From Sphaeroforma arctica JP610 (Eukaryota; Opisthokonta; Ichthyosporea; Ichthyophonida): a stretch of 23,206 nt of DNA. A program made the translations under genes and the position numbers. The notes beneath the pieces are model-generated. The model saw nothing but the letters and a program-made list of their open reading frames with translations, was not told the DNA's origin and made no database searches. Each line of letters starts with the position of its first letter. Positions within the stretch are counted from its first letter, which is position 1. Of the stretch, positions 11,080 to 21,939 are shown piece by piece. The DNA lies in the NCBI RefSeq assembly GCF_001186125.1, contig NW_014039466.1, positions 1 to 23,206 on the forward strand, given 5' to 3'.

Positions 11080-11845
11080 TATATATATTAATAACCAACT
11101 ATTTCAATAAATATGTATATTCATAAACATGTTTGTAGATAGCTTGGATTTATCGAGTCTATGAGTATATCGTTGTACATGAATAGATGGCAAGTATGTT
11201 CTTAGTACCATTTCGTGCAGGTCACGAGATAAATCGTGCAAGAAAACAACGAACACTTTTGGTCAGGAAGAAACTACATGGGAATTGTACGGCTTAGATA
11301 AGATAGACTCATATCATTACATTGAATGCGTTCTCTAAAGGACACTGAAAATATATCATCGTCGGTACGATGTAATCCACTCTCGTTCAGTCAGGGTGTA
11401 TTCGAACGAGATGCTGCAGTACAAAAAACCACGTCTTACAATAAACAGACAATAAACAAACAAGACCTCAACAATCATCCAAAAATATGATACCGATATA
11501 TATCTATTTGACTTCATGCAACATACTAATAATATGAAACCATGTTTAAATGCTACAACATTTATAAAATAGTATGACTGCACCTGCCTGGTTCTGATCG
11601 CGCAGAATGGCTTTCAGCGTGTCAACGGCCAGCATATTCTGCATTTGGCCCAATACATAGGCAGACTCGTGTTTCAGCAGTTCAGATTCGTCTTCAAACA
11701 CAGCACTGATAGCTTTTACCGCCTCATCACCGCCAATTCCTTTGAGTGTAAACAGCACACGGTATCGCGTTGAGAGTGGCAGATTGGTATCCAGCAATTG
11801 CGCCCCAAGTGCAGGGATCTGTTCGTCTAACTTCATTTTCACCAT
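7965..11845 (-). CDS. DOHH: Deoxyhypusine hydroxylase, five exons
   Basis: The enzyme hydroxylates the deoxyhypusine side chain of eIF5A, the last step of hypusine synthesis, with a di-iron centre held by HEAT-type repeats. I assembled five minus-strand exons: 11845-11588, 9994-9833, 9436-9315, 8608-8332 and 8075-7965 (stop TAG). They join in frame to 309 residues, close to the 302 of human DOHH. All four His-Glu iron-binding pairs are present: H59-E60 (LLKHES), H92-E93 (VRHESGEA), H214-E215 (FRHEIAYVLG) and H247-E248 (VRHEAAEALG). The linker SSVDPTP sits between the two repeat halves, and the end (VALDMYEYE...FQYANG) matches the family C-terminus. Introns 2-4 are GT-AG (GTATGT, GTGTGT, GTGAGT); intron 1 appears to be GC-AG. 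The ATG at 11845 has G at -3 and +4; Met4 is an alternative start. The gene is head to head with the SURF2 homologue. Confidence 0.95.
8828..8875. repeat. Three tandem copies of a 16-base unit in a DOHH intron
   Basis: The unit acttcagcagaacaac is repeated three times without mismatch (8828-8843, 8844-8859, 8860-8875). It lies in the third intron of the hydroxylase gene, well away from both splice sites. Confidence 0.9.
10811..11098. repeat. AT dinucleotide microsatellite with assembly gap
   Basis: Long runs of (AT)n, broken by short CA and CAA pieces, fill this part of DOHH intron 1. Twenty N (10905-10924) stand in the middle, so the true length is unknown. The hydrophobic Tyr-Ile open frames seen here are repeat artefacts. 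Confidence 0.95.
10905..10924. other. Assembly gap, 20 N
   Basis: A run of exactly 20 unknown bases within the AT repeat; the round number suggests a placeholder gap, not a measured length. Confidence 0.99.
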
Positions 11846-12423
11846 AGCGTAACTTAGCTTATCCTAATAGTAGTGGTAGTGTAGTGGGAGTAGTATATAT
11901 ACACGTATATATATATATATATATATATATTATATTCTACAACTTATATACATATTTATATATATATAATCACAGCATATAAAATTTATATATATATACA
12001 TATATTTACATGTTATATCAATCACAATATATGTATATATATATTTTTTGCCGCGAAAATACCAAAGAGGTACTTGCAATGATCATGCCAAATTGCCAAA
12101 TGCCAATCGCGATCCAGCGCCGAGCGCCGAGCGGTGATTGTCAGATTGGATACACACGTGGGACATTTATTTCCAAAAACAAATATCTATTCGACATACG
12201 CAGGTATTTCTTATCTTTTCAAGTGCAATACACAAGACTCAAGAGTGATAATCACCAGTTGTACCTATTTGATATTTATAGTAACGGCAAACACTGGAAG
12301 CGATATAAATCGGCAGTCGAAACTGTAGCGTTAACTTAAACTATCGGAAGGACACAATTTTTCCGATTGAAACGAGTTACAGAGCATCGACGTACAAAAC
12401 TATAACACGTCCATACAGCAGAG
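11846..12423. promoter_or_regulatory. Divergent intergenic region between DOHH and SURF2
   Basis: The 578 bases between the two start codons must contain both 5' untranslated regions and both promoters. The DOHH side is filled by an AT repeat (about 11893-12050); the SURF2 side (12051-12423) is of mixed composition. I found no clear CCAAT box. A plus-strand open frame at 12010-12339 runs out of the repeat and is probably chance. A shared bidirectional promoter is inferred from the layout only. Confidence 0.5.
11893..12050. repeat. AT-rich microsatellite in the divergent promoter region
   Basis: Interrupted (AT)n tracts with short tatattta-type interruptions. Its place between two divergent start codons may affect nucleosome occupancy and makes it prone to length variation. 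Confidence 0.85.
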
Positions 12424-14447
12424 ATGGCGAACCAAACACCAACGTCGAACAAGACAGAAACTACTACAGAGGCCCCCAAGGTGCCATCTATACCGGAGCA
12501 TGTAGCACCGCCTGCAAAACCTTTGTCCGAGGAGGTAAAAGCATGGTTAGAGGAGAACTCTGGTATATACGAGTTATTACCGAATGGAAAGCTGCAGTGC
12601 CAGGTATGACTCATAGTCAGATGTACTCACTAAACTTGTGATACCTTCTATCCGAACACGTGTACATAAAATGCTGTTGTTTTTGAAGCTATAATTATGT
12701 ACGGATCATGTGGCGATCAGGCGTAGTGTACCGATAATACGTATATACAATTGCTGTTGTGTTTGAAGATGTAGTTTCTTGATGTATACGACAATTTATA
12801 GACATAGCTAGCACGTAGAAAAGGAATACGCAGCGTGCTAGTGGGAGAGTGGCATACAGGTGTATATAGAACATACAAGCGTATATAAGCAAATATCAAT
12901 ATATTGACATTTCCGTCGGTATGCACGCTTTGCACGCTATATGCATATATACAACAGCGTCTCGCGATTTAGATATGCACTTTTTTATATTTGTTTACTT
13001 CAGTTCGTTTGCAATTTACTTAGGCTGAGCATGATGATACTAGTACGCAGGTGGTTGCATAAATATCAAACATTCTTGAAGTTATATTGATTCCTATTTT
13101 TCATACTATGCGCGAGTGTATGTGTCTATTCCGTAAATACTATTAGTCAGATACATGTACTCGATTATATGAATTCCTTACACTTGATGGTACTGCTTGT
13201 ATAGCTGAGTGTATTATATATTTACTTGTGTGCCTAAGAACACTATTTTGTGTTCAATGTTCATAAATCTATATGTAGTGTTTGTTTGGTCCTCTTCTGC
13301 ACATATTTACGATATCATTTTGTGTACTTGCACCCAAAAAATTCCAGGATAAAATGTATCCGCTTAGCATTCAATTATTCTACATAAATTTAACTCGACT
13401 TTTCAAGCTGCACATATACGCTGTTTAGAATCTGATATCTTCATATCGATCATATGATATCAGTGTAAAGCATCCTCTCAATGCATGACCATTCAGGGGG
13501 CTTCATAATATTATGTATCTAGAGGTGTTTATGTATTATGTAATAGTTTGTATATTGCTTCCTAGCGAAATATTGCATTTACTGAGATAATTAGTTGGAC
13601 AGCCCTCTGGGTGCTTCCAGGTACCATTTTTTAAAACTTTATCACAAGAACGTTTGGATCCTATAGAGTATGCCTTAGAATCGGTGCTATTCCGACATCT
13701 ATTGGTGTATCGAATTAAAGGTACAACGCGCTTACCCTAATGGTTGTGTTTCCCCCCTTTTAAAATTTACAATTGCAGTTTACCAAACATGAAATACCCG
13801 GGCGTATAGAACTACTCGAGAAGCACCTCACCTCACGCAAGTACCTACTAGCCAAGAATCGAGCTGCTGTGGTTATTCCCGACGAGTACAAAGAGATAGT
13901 AGTGAAAAACGAGAAAAAGAAGAAGGGAAACATGTTGTTCTGTATTGTTACAAAACGATCCTTCCTCTCCACACCCGAGGAATTGAGCTTGCATTTATCG
14001 GGGCGCCGGTTCAAGAATGCATACAGGAAGTACCTCGTGCAGAAAGAGATAGAAGCGAAGGAGGCCGCCGAGCTCGAGGATGCGGATGACATTTTGAAGA
14101 ACGAGGACATGTTCTTGGATATGATCAAGAGTGATGCAAGTGATAGCGAGGACGATGCAGGGGGAAGCGATGATGAAGATGATGAGAATGAGGACGATGA
14201 AGATATGAAGAACAGTGACAACGAAGTAGATGGAATGTATGTAGATGAAGATGCAGCTAAGTCAGTACCAGCGGAGGTGGGAAAAGATGCAGATAAAGAG
14301 AAGTCGGAGAATCATAGGGTTGCAGCAAGTAAGGGAGCGAACAAACAGAAAATCAAAGTGCAAAAATCAGTTAATGGGAACTCGCGGAAACGAAAGGCCA
14401 TGAGCAGAGGCAATAAGCGGAAAGAACATAAAAGCACTAGTACATAA
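12424..14447 (+). CDS. SURF2: Surfeit locus protein 2 (SURF2) homologue, two exons
   Basis: SURF2 is a conserved nucleolar protein linked to ribosome assembly. Exon 1 is 12424-12603 and exon 2 is 13779-14447 (TAA), joined in phase 0 by a GT-AG intron of 1175 bases (donor CAG|GTATGA, acceptor aattgcag). The product has 282 residues. After a low-complexity N-terminus of about 33 residues, the family core is visible: a helix (LSEEVKAWLEEN), then LQCQFTKHEIPGR matching the VRCxLTGHELPC segment of animal SURF2, and LFCIVTKR...HLSGRRFKNAYRKY matching the second LFCKLT...HxxGRRYxxAL motif. The next 60 or so residues are strongly acidic (DSEDD, SDDEDDENEDDED), and the tail is basic (SRKRKAM, NKRKEHK), a likely nuclear or nucleolar signal. 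The start has purine at -3 and G at +4. No AATAAA is evident just after the stop. Confidence 0.9.
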
Positions 14448-14710
14448 ATGAAATATTGAGGATTTGTACCATAGATATGAATATAAGGTGTACGTGATGA
14501 ATGAAATCACGATAAGCAAGAGATAAAAAGAATATATTTACATAAAAAAAATCAAAATGCGGAAGTCTAGTAGTGCAAGAATTTTGGACAAAGGGATTCT
14601 ATGAATGTGCCGAGAATCATACACATTTTAAACTTTAGAAATACAACCCAAGGTAGAGTACTCTTCGATTGTTGTATGTGTCTAGTTTTAAATTTTAAGG
14701 TATCTCAAGG
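14448..14710. other. SURF2 3' flank
   Basis: AT-rich sequence expected to hold the SURF2 3' untranslated region. AATATA-like hexamers occur but no canonical AATAAA. Nothing else is seen. Confidence 0.4.
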
Positions 14711-15125
14711 ATGGCCAATGTAAAAGTCGTTGCAACGTGTAATTTCACGTGTAATTTCTCTATTCTATTTATTGCTGGTACTTCAAAATGGGGCAGTCTC
14801 CGAAAACTACCAAACAAGAAGTGGGACGGACTTCTCAGCGATCCCACCGTCGATTTCTGTTCACACACCAGTGATTGCCGCCACCGTTCTTCATATCACG
14901 TATCTATATTAGCATACATTGGTAAAATACATGCCTTTTTTGAAACGGTAACGGGCCATCGGGTTCGTTCTTGCGATATATAAAATTCGGTTAGTCAGCG
15001 GTGTATGTCTGAATGTTTTGTCACATACCACCACACACCGACCGTACTGTCTTTTCTCCCCATAGACGCGCGAAGCTCTAGTCAAACTCGGCGTTGACGC
15101 TTACCATGTTCCATTACTATTCTAG
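14711..15125 (+). CDS. Possible small two-exon gene (weak)
   Basis: An open frame from ATG at 14711 reaches a possible donor at 14899|14900 (CAC|GTATCT) in phase 0. At 15065|15066 stands a strong acceptor (tcttttctccccatag), followed in phase 0 by ACG CGC GAA GCT... (TREALVKLGVDAYHVPLLF) and a TAG at 15123-15125. Joined, this gives 82 residues. The second piece looks protein-like, but I recognise no family. A shifted frame at 14730-14912 begins with a signal-peptide-like hydrophobic segment (SLFYLLLVLQNGA), so the first exon may differ. The stretch lies between the convergent SURF2 and ATPase genes and could overlap the ATPase 3' untranslated region. It may also be a remnant or chance. Confidence 0.2.
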
Positions 15126-15141
15126 TCCTGAAAATAACTAA

Positions 15142-15147
15142 TTTATT
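15142..15147 (-). terminator. Candidate poly(A) signal of the H+-ATPase gene
   Basis: On the minus strand AATAAA reads here, about 28 bases past the ATPase stop codon. It is the closest canonical hexamer. The site implies a short 3' untranslated region that would overlap the end of the possible small gene on the other strand by little or nothing. Confidence 0.45.
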
Positions 15148-15174
15148 TCTGATCCGAGGTATGAATTTCTTCAT

Positions 15175-18100
15175 CTAAGGTTTGTGGAAAGCTGTATCGA
15201 CAACATCTTGCACCAAGACAGCGGCCTTCTCAACCTCCAGCAAAGCACTCTCGACGGCAGCCACAATTTCTTGATTCTCGACTTCCTCCAACTCGGTTCG
15301 AATGGTGGCGATAGACTCGACATGCTTCTTCTCTAAGTTGAAGAAGGCGATACTGGAGCGAGGAGCAAACGACGATCTGGCGCTGACGTTTTTGCTACCC
15401 ACAGACCTGCAGTGCAAAACGGTTGAATGCAAAAGTCAGAAACAGACGATTGGCTAATACTTTAACAACGGTGGAGAGTGAAAATTCAATGACACCTGTA
15501 AATAACCAAGCGAATATATTCGGGCATGAATAGATAAAAAGCATCCAACAAGGATTTGAGATCCACTTACTGTCGGGCCGATTGTCCCTCGTGTGCAAGA
15601 ATAGATTCGGCGCGAGCGGCAACGGAACTACGAGCAGTTCCCGGTTGCGACTTCTTGGCCACGTGTGCCTGTTGAACAGCTAGGTCTCTGCGCATCTCTT
15701 CGATCTCAGCGACCATGCCAGACAAACTGAGTACGGAAATCATAGAGATTCAAGGCGGTGAGTACACAACGGGGATGGTTAATATATGGCCGGACATGCT
15801 ATGTGCATATCTCATGGCGTACAAATAAGAAAATAGGAAAGAAATCGGCTTATGACGATCTTAACAAGCAATCACATTGACACGCTTACAACTTAACAAA
15901 TCACTCACCTTCGCTTGAGCACCTCGTCTTCACCTGTGGCGGTCTCAATGACGCTGAGTGCTACATCCAGCTTACGCAGGAACACCTTGTTCTCCACCAT
16001 AGCCACAGACTGTCTGGCGGCGGGATGCTCACGGTCATTGACAGTGTTGGCAGCGCGCAAGTTAACGGCCTGTCCGGAAATGGCACCGAACAAATCGTAC
16101 TTATATACCACGGAGTAGCATAGGACTTTGCAGCCGTCCTGGATAAACCACCAGAAGATACAGTAAATCCACGTCCATAGAGCCCACAGTTGGTAGTCTC
16201 CCCGTGCTAGACCTGGAGTGAAAGTGGGACACCGCGTCAGTACAAGCGCTAAAGAATACACCACACTAAAACTACCAAATATTGGATAGAATTCGAGTGA
16301 ATATATATCACTTACATGCATGCTAGAATTGTTTTGTTTACACGATAACTCCCCGAAGAGGTGTGAACAAGCATACCTTCAATTGGTACCTCATCCAGCT
16401 CACCCTTGGGCAATAAGCACGCGATGAGAGTGGAGATGGTTAGCGAAATACCCGCACCCATGAGAAGCATCAGACCCGGTCGCTGGGTCCAGAAGAAGCC
16501 AGGGTATGTACGAGACGAGAACAAGGTCAAGAAATCGGACACAGACACCTTTAGGTAGATCATGGTCACAATCTGACCGTAGTCCATGCCAGGTAGGCCG
16601 AAGGCGTGGAACACACCGCTAGTACTGTGTGAGTCTAGGGCGCACCATAGAAGAATAAGGGAGGATAAACATGCAACGGCACCCAGGATGATAGATACCA
16701 ACCACAGGACCTTAAGATTCCACTTGTCGGGACGCTTGTTGGCGATTGAGAAATCGTATCCGATGGTGATCAGAGTGCCGTCATTGAGCACGGTAATAAT
16801 CATAAGCAGCAGTACGGGCAACTGGAAGAAGAAAGGCCATTCTTCACCTGTTGTTGCGACAGGAAATGAAAATGATCATAATGTCAGAAACTAAAAAGAG
16901 TATATTGCCAGTGTTGGACAACGCAGAGTCAGAAGACAACGCACAGGCAGCAAAAATTTCGACTGTAATGTGCCAAACATAGGAGGTCACCACGGTTATC
17001 GTACTCATGACTGTACTTATGAAACAACGAGAAAGAACGGTGAACAATAGATACTTGTGCACAAGAAAAGTCACATACCGGAATCGTTGGGTACAGGTGC
17101 GTATTCCTCTGGTCGGAACGCAAAAACGGAGATGAAGAAGAAGAACAGCAGCTGCAACGTAGCGGCTATTCTGTAGTTAATAAATGCTTGGATACGCTTG
17201 AAAATTTCTCTAGCCGTGATAATAGCGTGGACCAGCACACTCAATCCCTCGCCAGTCAAAACAATGTCCGCAGCCGCACGCGCAGCGTCGGTAGCCCCAG
17301 CGACAGCAATACCAACATCAGCACGCTTAAGCGCAGGCGCATCGTTGACACCATCTCCAGTCATGCCGGTGGCAAACCCTTGCTGTCTGAAGGCCTCGAC
17401 CAACGTGAACTTGTGCTCGGGGAACACCTCGGCGAAGCCATCGGCCTCCAGGATACGGTCGCCCAAGATAGCGCCGCAGTCCACTGCGGGCTTACCGTCT
17501 TCGTCCAGCTCAGGGATACCATCTGTGCCCTGGATGTTGGTTCCCATGCCCAGCATGCGGCACGTTTCCTTGGCAATCACAGCGTGATCACCGGTGATCA
17601 TCTTCACATCCACACCAAGTTCCAAGGCTTTTTCAATCGTCTCCTTTGTATCAGGACGAGGAGGGTCCAAGAACGTCAGAATACCAGCCATAGTCCAAGT
17701 GTCTTGTCCCTCGGCCTCGTCAAACCCGGAATACGACACCGCCAACGAACGGATACCACGTGTACCTAACCCGTGCACAATCTCGGCCACCTGTTTCTTG
17801 ATCGTCTGGTTCTCGGGGGTATCGGACAGCAAACCAGCAATGATCTGCGGCGCGCCTTTGGTTGTCTTGAACACACGGCCCTGGGAGTCCTTTAGAGTAC
17901 CCTCAGTGCGCTTGATACTGGGATCGAACGGCATAAAATCAATCTGTTCGTACTCGTCCAACGGTGTCAGATCAACCGCGCCCAGCACAAGGGTATCGAG
18001 TGCATCGCGAGGAGGTTCCTTCCACTTCGCAGCCAAAGCAGCCTTCTGCAGCACGGTGTACTGGTTCTCGGCGTCGCTGAAGGTGGGGCAGTCGTCCTGG

Positions 18101-21100
18101 ATCACCATCTTGTTGAGGGTCAGCGTGCCTGTCTTGTCACTGCACAGAATGTTCATGCCGGCCATCTCTTCGATTGCGGACAGGTTGGTGACGATCGCAC
18201 CGTGCTCTGCGAGAGAGCGCGAGCCGATGGCCAAGGTGGCGGTGGTGACAATTTCAATGGCAATGGGGATAGAAGCTACCAGAAGCACCACGGCGAAACT
18301 GTGTCGTTACGAACATAAACACATTAGTTCGTGGATAGCATGAGATTGACAGGATCACATTTACCAGGAGCATGCACTATTCAAGCAAACTAAAATGGGC
18401 ATCGAACAGGTCAAGCTCTGCATCACAATGGAAGGCTAACTGTTCTGTTACAAGAACATTGCCTATTGTACTACAGCCACACACACACATATACCGAGCT
18501 TTTCGACCACAAACAAGGGATAATAAATACATTATGTCCTGATCCGTATCCTGCATTTCAAGCTACCCGCCCCTCGAAGCACACTGGTAAATAACGTGTT
18601 CGAATACACATGTGCGACTAAAACACATGTCATGCAAATAGACATATATGTACACAAACACGCGATCAATATTAAAAAGAAGCTACCAACCACACTCACA
18701 GACATACCTGATAGACTGCTTGAAGTCCTCGCCATTTGCCAGCAAGAAAATCATAGCGGAGATGCACAGTGTGATAGAAAGTGTCACCAACACCATCATG
18801 ATTCTCAACAGAATCCGTTGTAGGTTACCCATCTCATTACCCTGATTCAACATAGCGGCGGTCTTTCCGAAGAATGTGTTCATACCAGTGGCAATCACAG
18901 TGGCCTCCACCTCACCACGTGTGGCGGTGGATCCCATTTTTGGCTCATCTCCAGCGTTCATTGTCACGGGCAATGACTCGCCTGTACGATGGTGTTTGTG
19001 TTTAGGAATAGAGAGATGAGCGCACGTGAAAGCAAGCGATAAAGAGACCCCGCGGCCACAGAGGGAGGGTCGTACACGAGTACGTAATCAGAGCGTGTCG
19101 GTCTGTCATGCGCACTTTGTACTGTACATACACACGTCCGAATCACAAACTGACACCGTTTATCCGCACCAAGAATGGAATCTGCTAGTAAGTAGATTCC
19201 AAAGTCACGACTTGCACTGTTCACGAAGGTACATTATGAAGTATGATTTTCAATATGATTTTCAGTATAGAACAGATCTATGTACAAATGTGTGTACGCA
19301 TCTCTAGCGACCCCGGACACTACCATAAACACAACCAGGGTATATACAAACAGCTGCATTATATTATGTTTGAACTAAGCATCAGCACCTTCATGCCAGT
19401 ATCTTAAATACGCATGCACATACTGGGTACTTACATATATTTATATATACATATACACGGGCCATTGTATTCGAACGTATGAAAGGGTTTGCTTGGTAAG
19501 CCATGTACGTACCGGTCAACGCAGACTGATCAACCTCTAGCCGACCCTCGTTGATACGACAATCGGCTGGAATGGCAGAACCGGCACCAAGAAGACACAG
19601 GTCTCCAGGCACACATTCCGCGGCATCGATGTTCTGCCACTTGTCGTCTCTTTTCACTGTCGCTGAAGGCTTGAGTGACGCCTACAACGAGTTTCAATTT
19701 GAATAAAAACATACAGGTGAGTACCCCAGCTATACAGCTAGATTTTGGCCAGTTGCATTCCGCACCAAGACAACGACAGAGTTTTTCAGACACTTCTAAA
19801 GCACATCAAGAAGCGGATTCAGCTCTAAGTACAAATATGAACGGGTACATTGTATGCGTGTTTATATATTTGTATAAATACTACATTTCATAGACAAGAT
19901 ATAGTTCTAGACTCAAGTAAGTTTTGGTATATACTAGACCATGACAATACCTTCAAAGCAGCAACAGCATCTCCAGCCTTTGTAATCTCGTACCACCCAA
20001 TAGTAGCATTAATGAACTGAATAGCCAGCAATACGGCCATGTCCAACCAATTCTGAATAGCGGCCTCGATTACGATGGCGATCCAGATCATGATGGGCAT
20101 GGGCTGATACAATTGTTGCAGGAAGACCTGTGGCAAAAATAGTAATTTGATTAGAGCTCTATACGTGTACAGTGGAATCGAATGTAGATATCGAAATGCT
20201 GCCATGGTAAGTCCAAAGAATTATGGGATGAGCTTGATGACCGCAGCTATACAATATAGAAAGTGCTACATCTTTATGATACGTCGTGCATTTACCCAGG
20301 ACTATTTTGGTGGCCACGGATCATAAATTTACGCGTGTGTAAACAAGTGCAACCAGGTATACTGATATAGGTTTGGCAAACACTCTCTACTTGGTCAAAG
20401 CCGAGCGATTGTGGATAACAATAGTCAAAACTAGATCAAAATTCAATTCAATTGGAACAATACAATCCCCCACTTTGTGTAATTTGAGCAGGCCAAGGCG
20501 ATTCTTAGTGTAAACGCGGTCTGAAGCATGGTTTGAGCAGGCAACTTGATCGGAGTCTGATAGCCGCAGTCTTCACGATTGCAAGTAAGGGTACTATGTA
20601 CCAGTGATATTGGGGAAAATAGCTACTTCAGGGACATAATATGGTATATCGGAGACAGACGTGCTTTGGTTTTCCGATAGCAACACTTATTTTTAACTTA
20701 ACCCTTGAGAGGTGAACCACGATCAACGGTTTCAAAGTACGAGAACAACATGACGAACCAACTTAAGCAACAGAAGTGTTTTTATAATAGACTACAGCGA
20801 TTCCCGAAGCACCGTTATCGACACAATCGTCGGTTATTCTACTACAGCTCAATATAAGTGTAATATAACTTGAACTGCTACAGCGCAAAAAAAGTATGAT
20901 ACGCTAACTACCAGCTGCGGCCTAGCACACACTTACTAAACACGTGAAAACTGACAGAGTAAAACTCACGCAGAATCAACAACTGACCTTGGATGAGATG
21001 GAATAACAAAGAAACAACATACCATCCATTTTGGGACGGTTTTCTCTTGTAGTTCATTGCGTCCAAATTGTGCTAGCAATGCTTGGGCTTCTGTCGTAGT

Positions 21101-21181
21101 CAGGCCATGCGACTCGACGTCCACGGAGATCTCATTTCCGACCTCTCCCTTCACCAATCTTGAATCCTTGTCTCCACCCAT
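15175..21181 (-). CDS. Plasma-membrane H+-ATPase, P3A type, nine exons
   Basis: This is a P-type proton pump that exports H+ with ATP. Minus-strand exons: 21181-21023, 20127-19951, 19681-19513, 18981-18708, 18298-17079, 16847-16377, 16212-15909, 15726-15571 and 15406-15175 (TAG). All junctions are GT-AG and in phase, giving 1053 residues. Motifs: actuator TGES (168-171), phosphorylation loop CSDKTGTLT with Asp314, KGAPQ (407-411), TGD (495-497), hinge TGDGVNDAPALK (from 573) and the proton-pump signature LNDGT in M6 (Asp689, equivalent to Asp684 of plant AHA2). Ten membrane segments fit (M1 near 62-77, M4 261-283, M5 634-654, M6 676-698, M10 about 832-860). M4 reads IPIAIE where plant pumps have IPIAMP. 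M5 has Gln642 where AHA2 has Arg655. The tail of about 190 residues is rich in Ser, Arg and heptad-like Glu/Leu stretches, and lacks the plant YTV 14-3-3 end. The start context is ACAATGG. Confidence 0.95.
20128..21022 (-). other. Largest intron of the H+-ATPase gene
   Basis: Intron 1 has 895 bases, with donor ATG|GTATGT and acceptor ttgccacag. I see no RNA gene, repeat or open frame of note in it. The other ATPase introns are 269, 531, 409, 231, 164, 182 and 164 bases, in transcript order. Confidence 0.85.
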
Positions 21182-21920
21182 TGTTAGGTATGGACGAGGC
21201 TATATATGAATGTACGGTTCTAAAGTGTACCTATGTGGGAAGTTATCTACGTTATAAGTGACGTAGAGTAGCGTAATCACACCTCAATAAATACAAAAAT
21301 AGTCAAGTGCGGTGGATATCAGAATCAAATCCTACAATTCTGAACTATATAGTTGTTGCTATTAGAGTATACAGAATACTAAAATACACGCAAAAAAATA
21401 TAGTCGTTCTTGATCATTTTCGCTCACTCACACAGTCACAGTCACAGTCACAATGTCTGCCGGCTTGCTGCTGGACTAACGATAACAAATTTCAGATTTC
21501 TCAGTCTCTCTCTTCTCTCTTGAGTGTACTGTGTAGAGAGGGCGGCGACACAGAGAGTACTGTTAGTGATGTCACAGGGAAAACCAAGAAAAATTATATA
21601 TGTGTTACATATTTTATTGCTTACTTTTTAGTTTTTAGCCAATAAAAGTCGAAAATATTTCTGGAAATCTAGAACATTTTGATTGGTGGGTGATCACAAA
21701 AAAAAATAATCAGCTGTATTTCCGAAATCACATGATACGCGGATAATACAGAGAAAGGTGGTACCACAAGTGGCAATACAAAGAGGACTCAGGACTGTTT
21801 GTAATTTTTTATTTTTTTTGATAACAAGTGCAGGGCCGCCCGGCTGTCAGGCCTGTTTTGGTTTTTTAACGCTCGACGCCCGCCCGGCGGGCAGGGACTG
21901 CTTTATTTATATTTATAAAA

Positions 21921-21939
21921 TATGTACATATTGTACATA
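21921..21939. repeat. 8-base inverted repeat containing TGTACATA
   Basis: Arms tatgtaca (21921-21928) and tgtacata (21932-21939) are perfect complements around a 3-base centre. Each strand therefore carries TGTACATA, which matches the Pumilio-family RNA motif UGUANAUA. The motif matters only if this region is transcribed. Confidence 0.6.

Noticed and set aside
10753-11098. Minus-strand Tyr-Ile-rich open frames
   Set aside because: They are translations of the (AT)n repeat across the N gap, inside a DOHH intron.
12010-12339. Plus-strand ORF between DOHH and SURF2
   Set aside because: It starts inside the AT repeat, has no recognisable domain, and occupies the SURF2 leader region.
13760-14221. 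Ser-rich minus-strand open frame
   Set aside because: It is the antisense of the acidic region of the SURF2 homologue (Asp/Glu codons read as Ser/Phe).
17188-18343. Long plus-strand open frames opposite the ATPase
   Set aside because: They are antisense shadows of the large ATPase exon, which carries all catalytic motifs on the minus strand.
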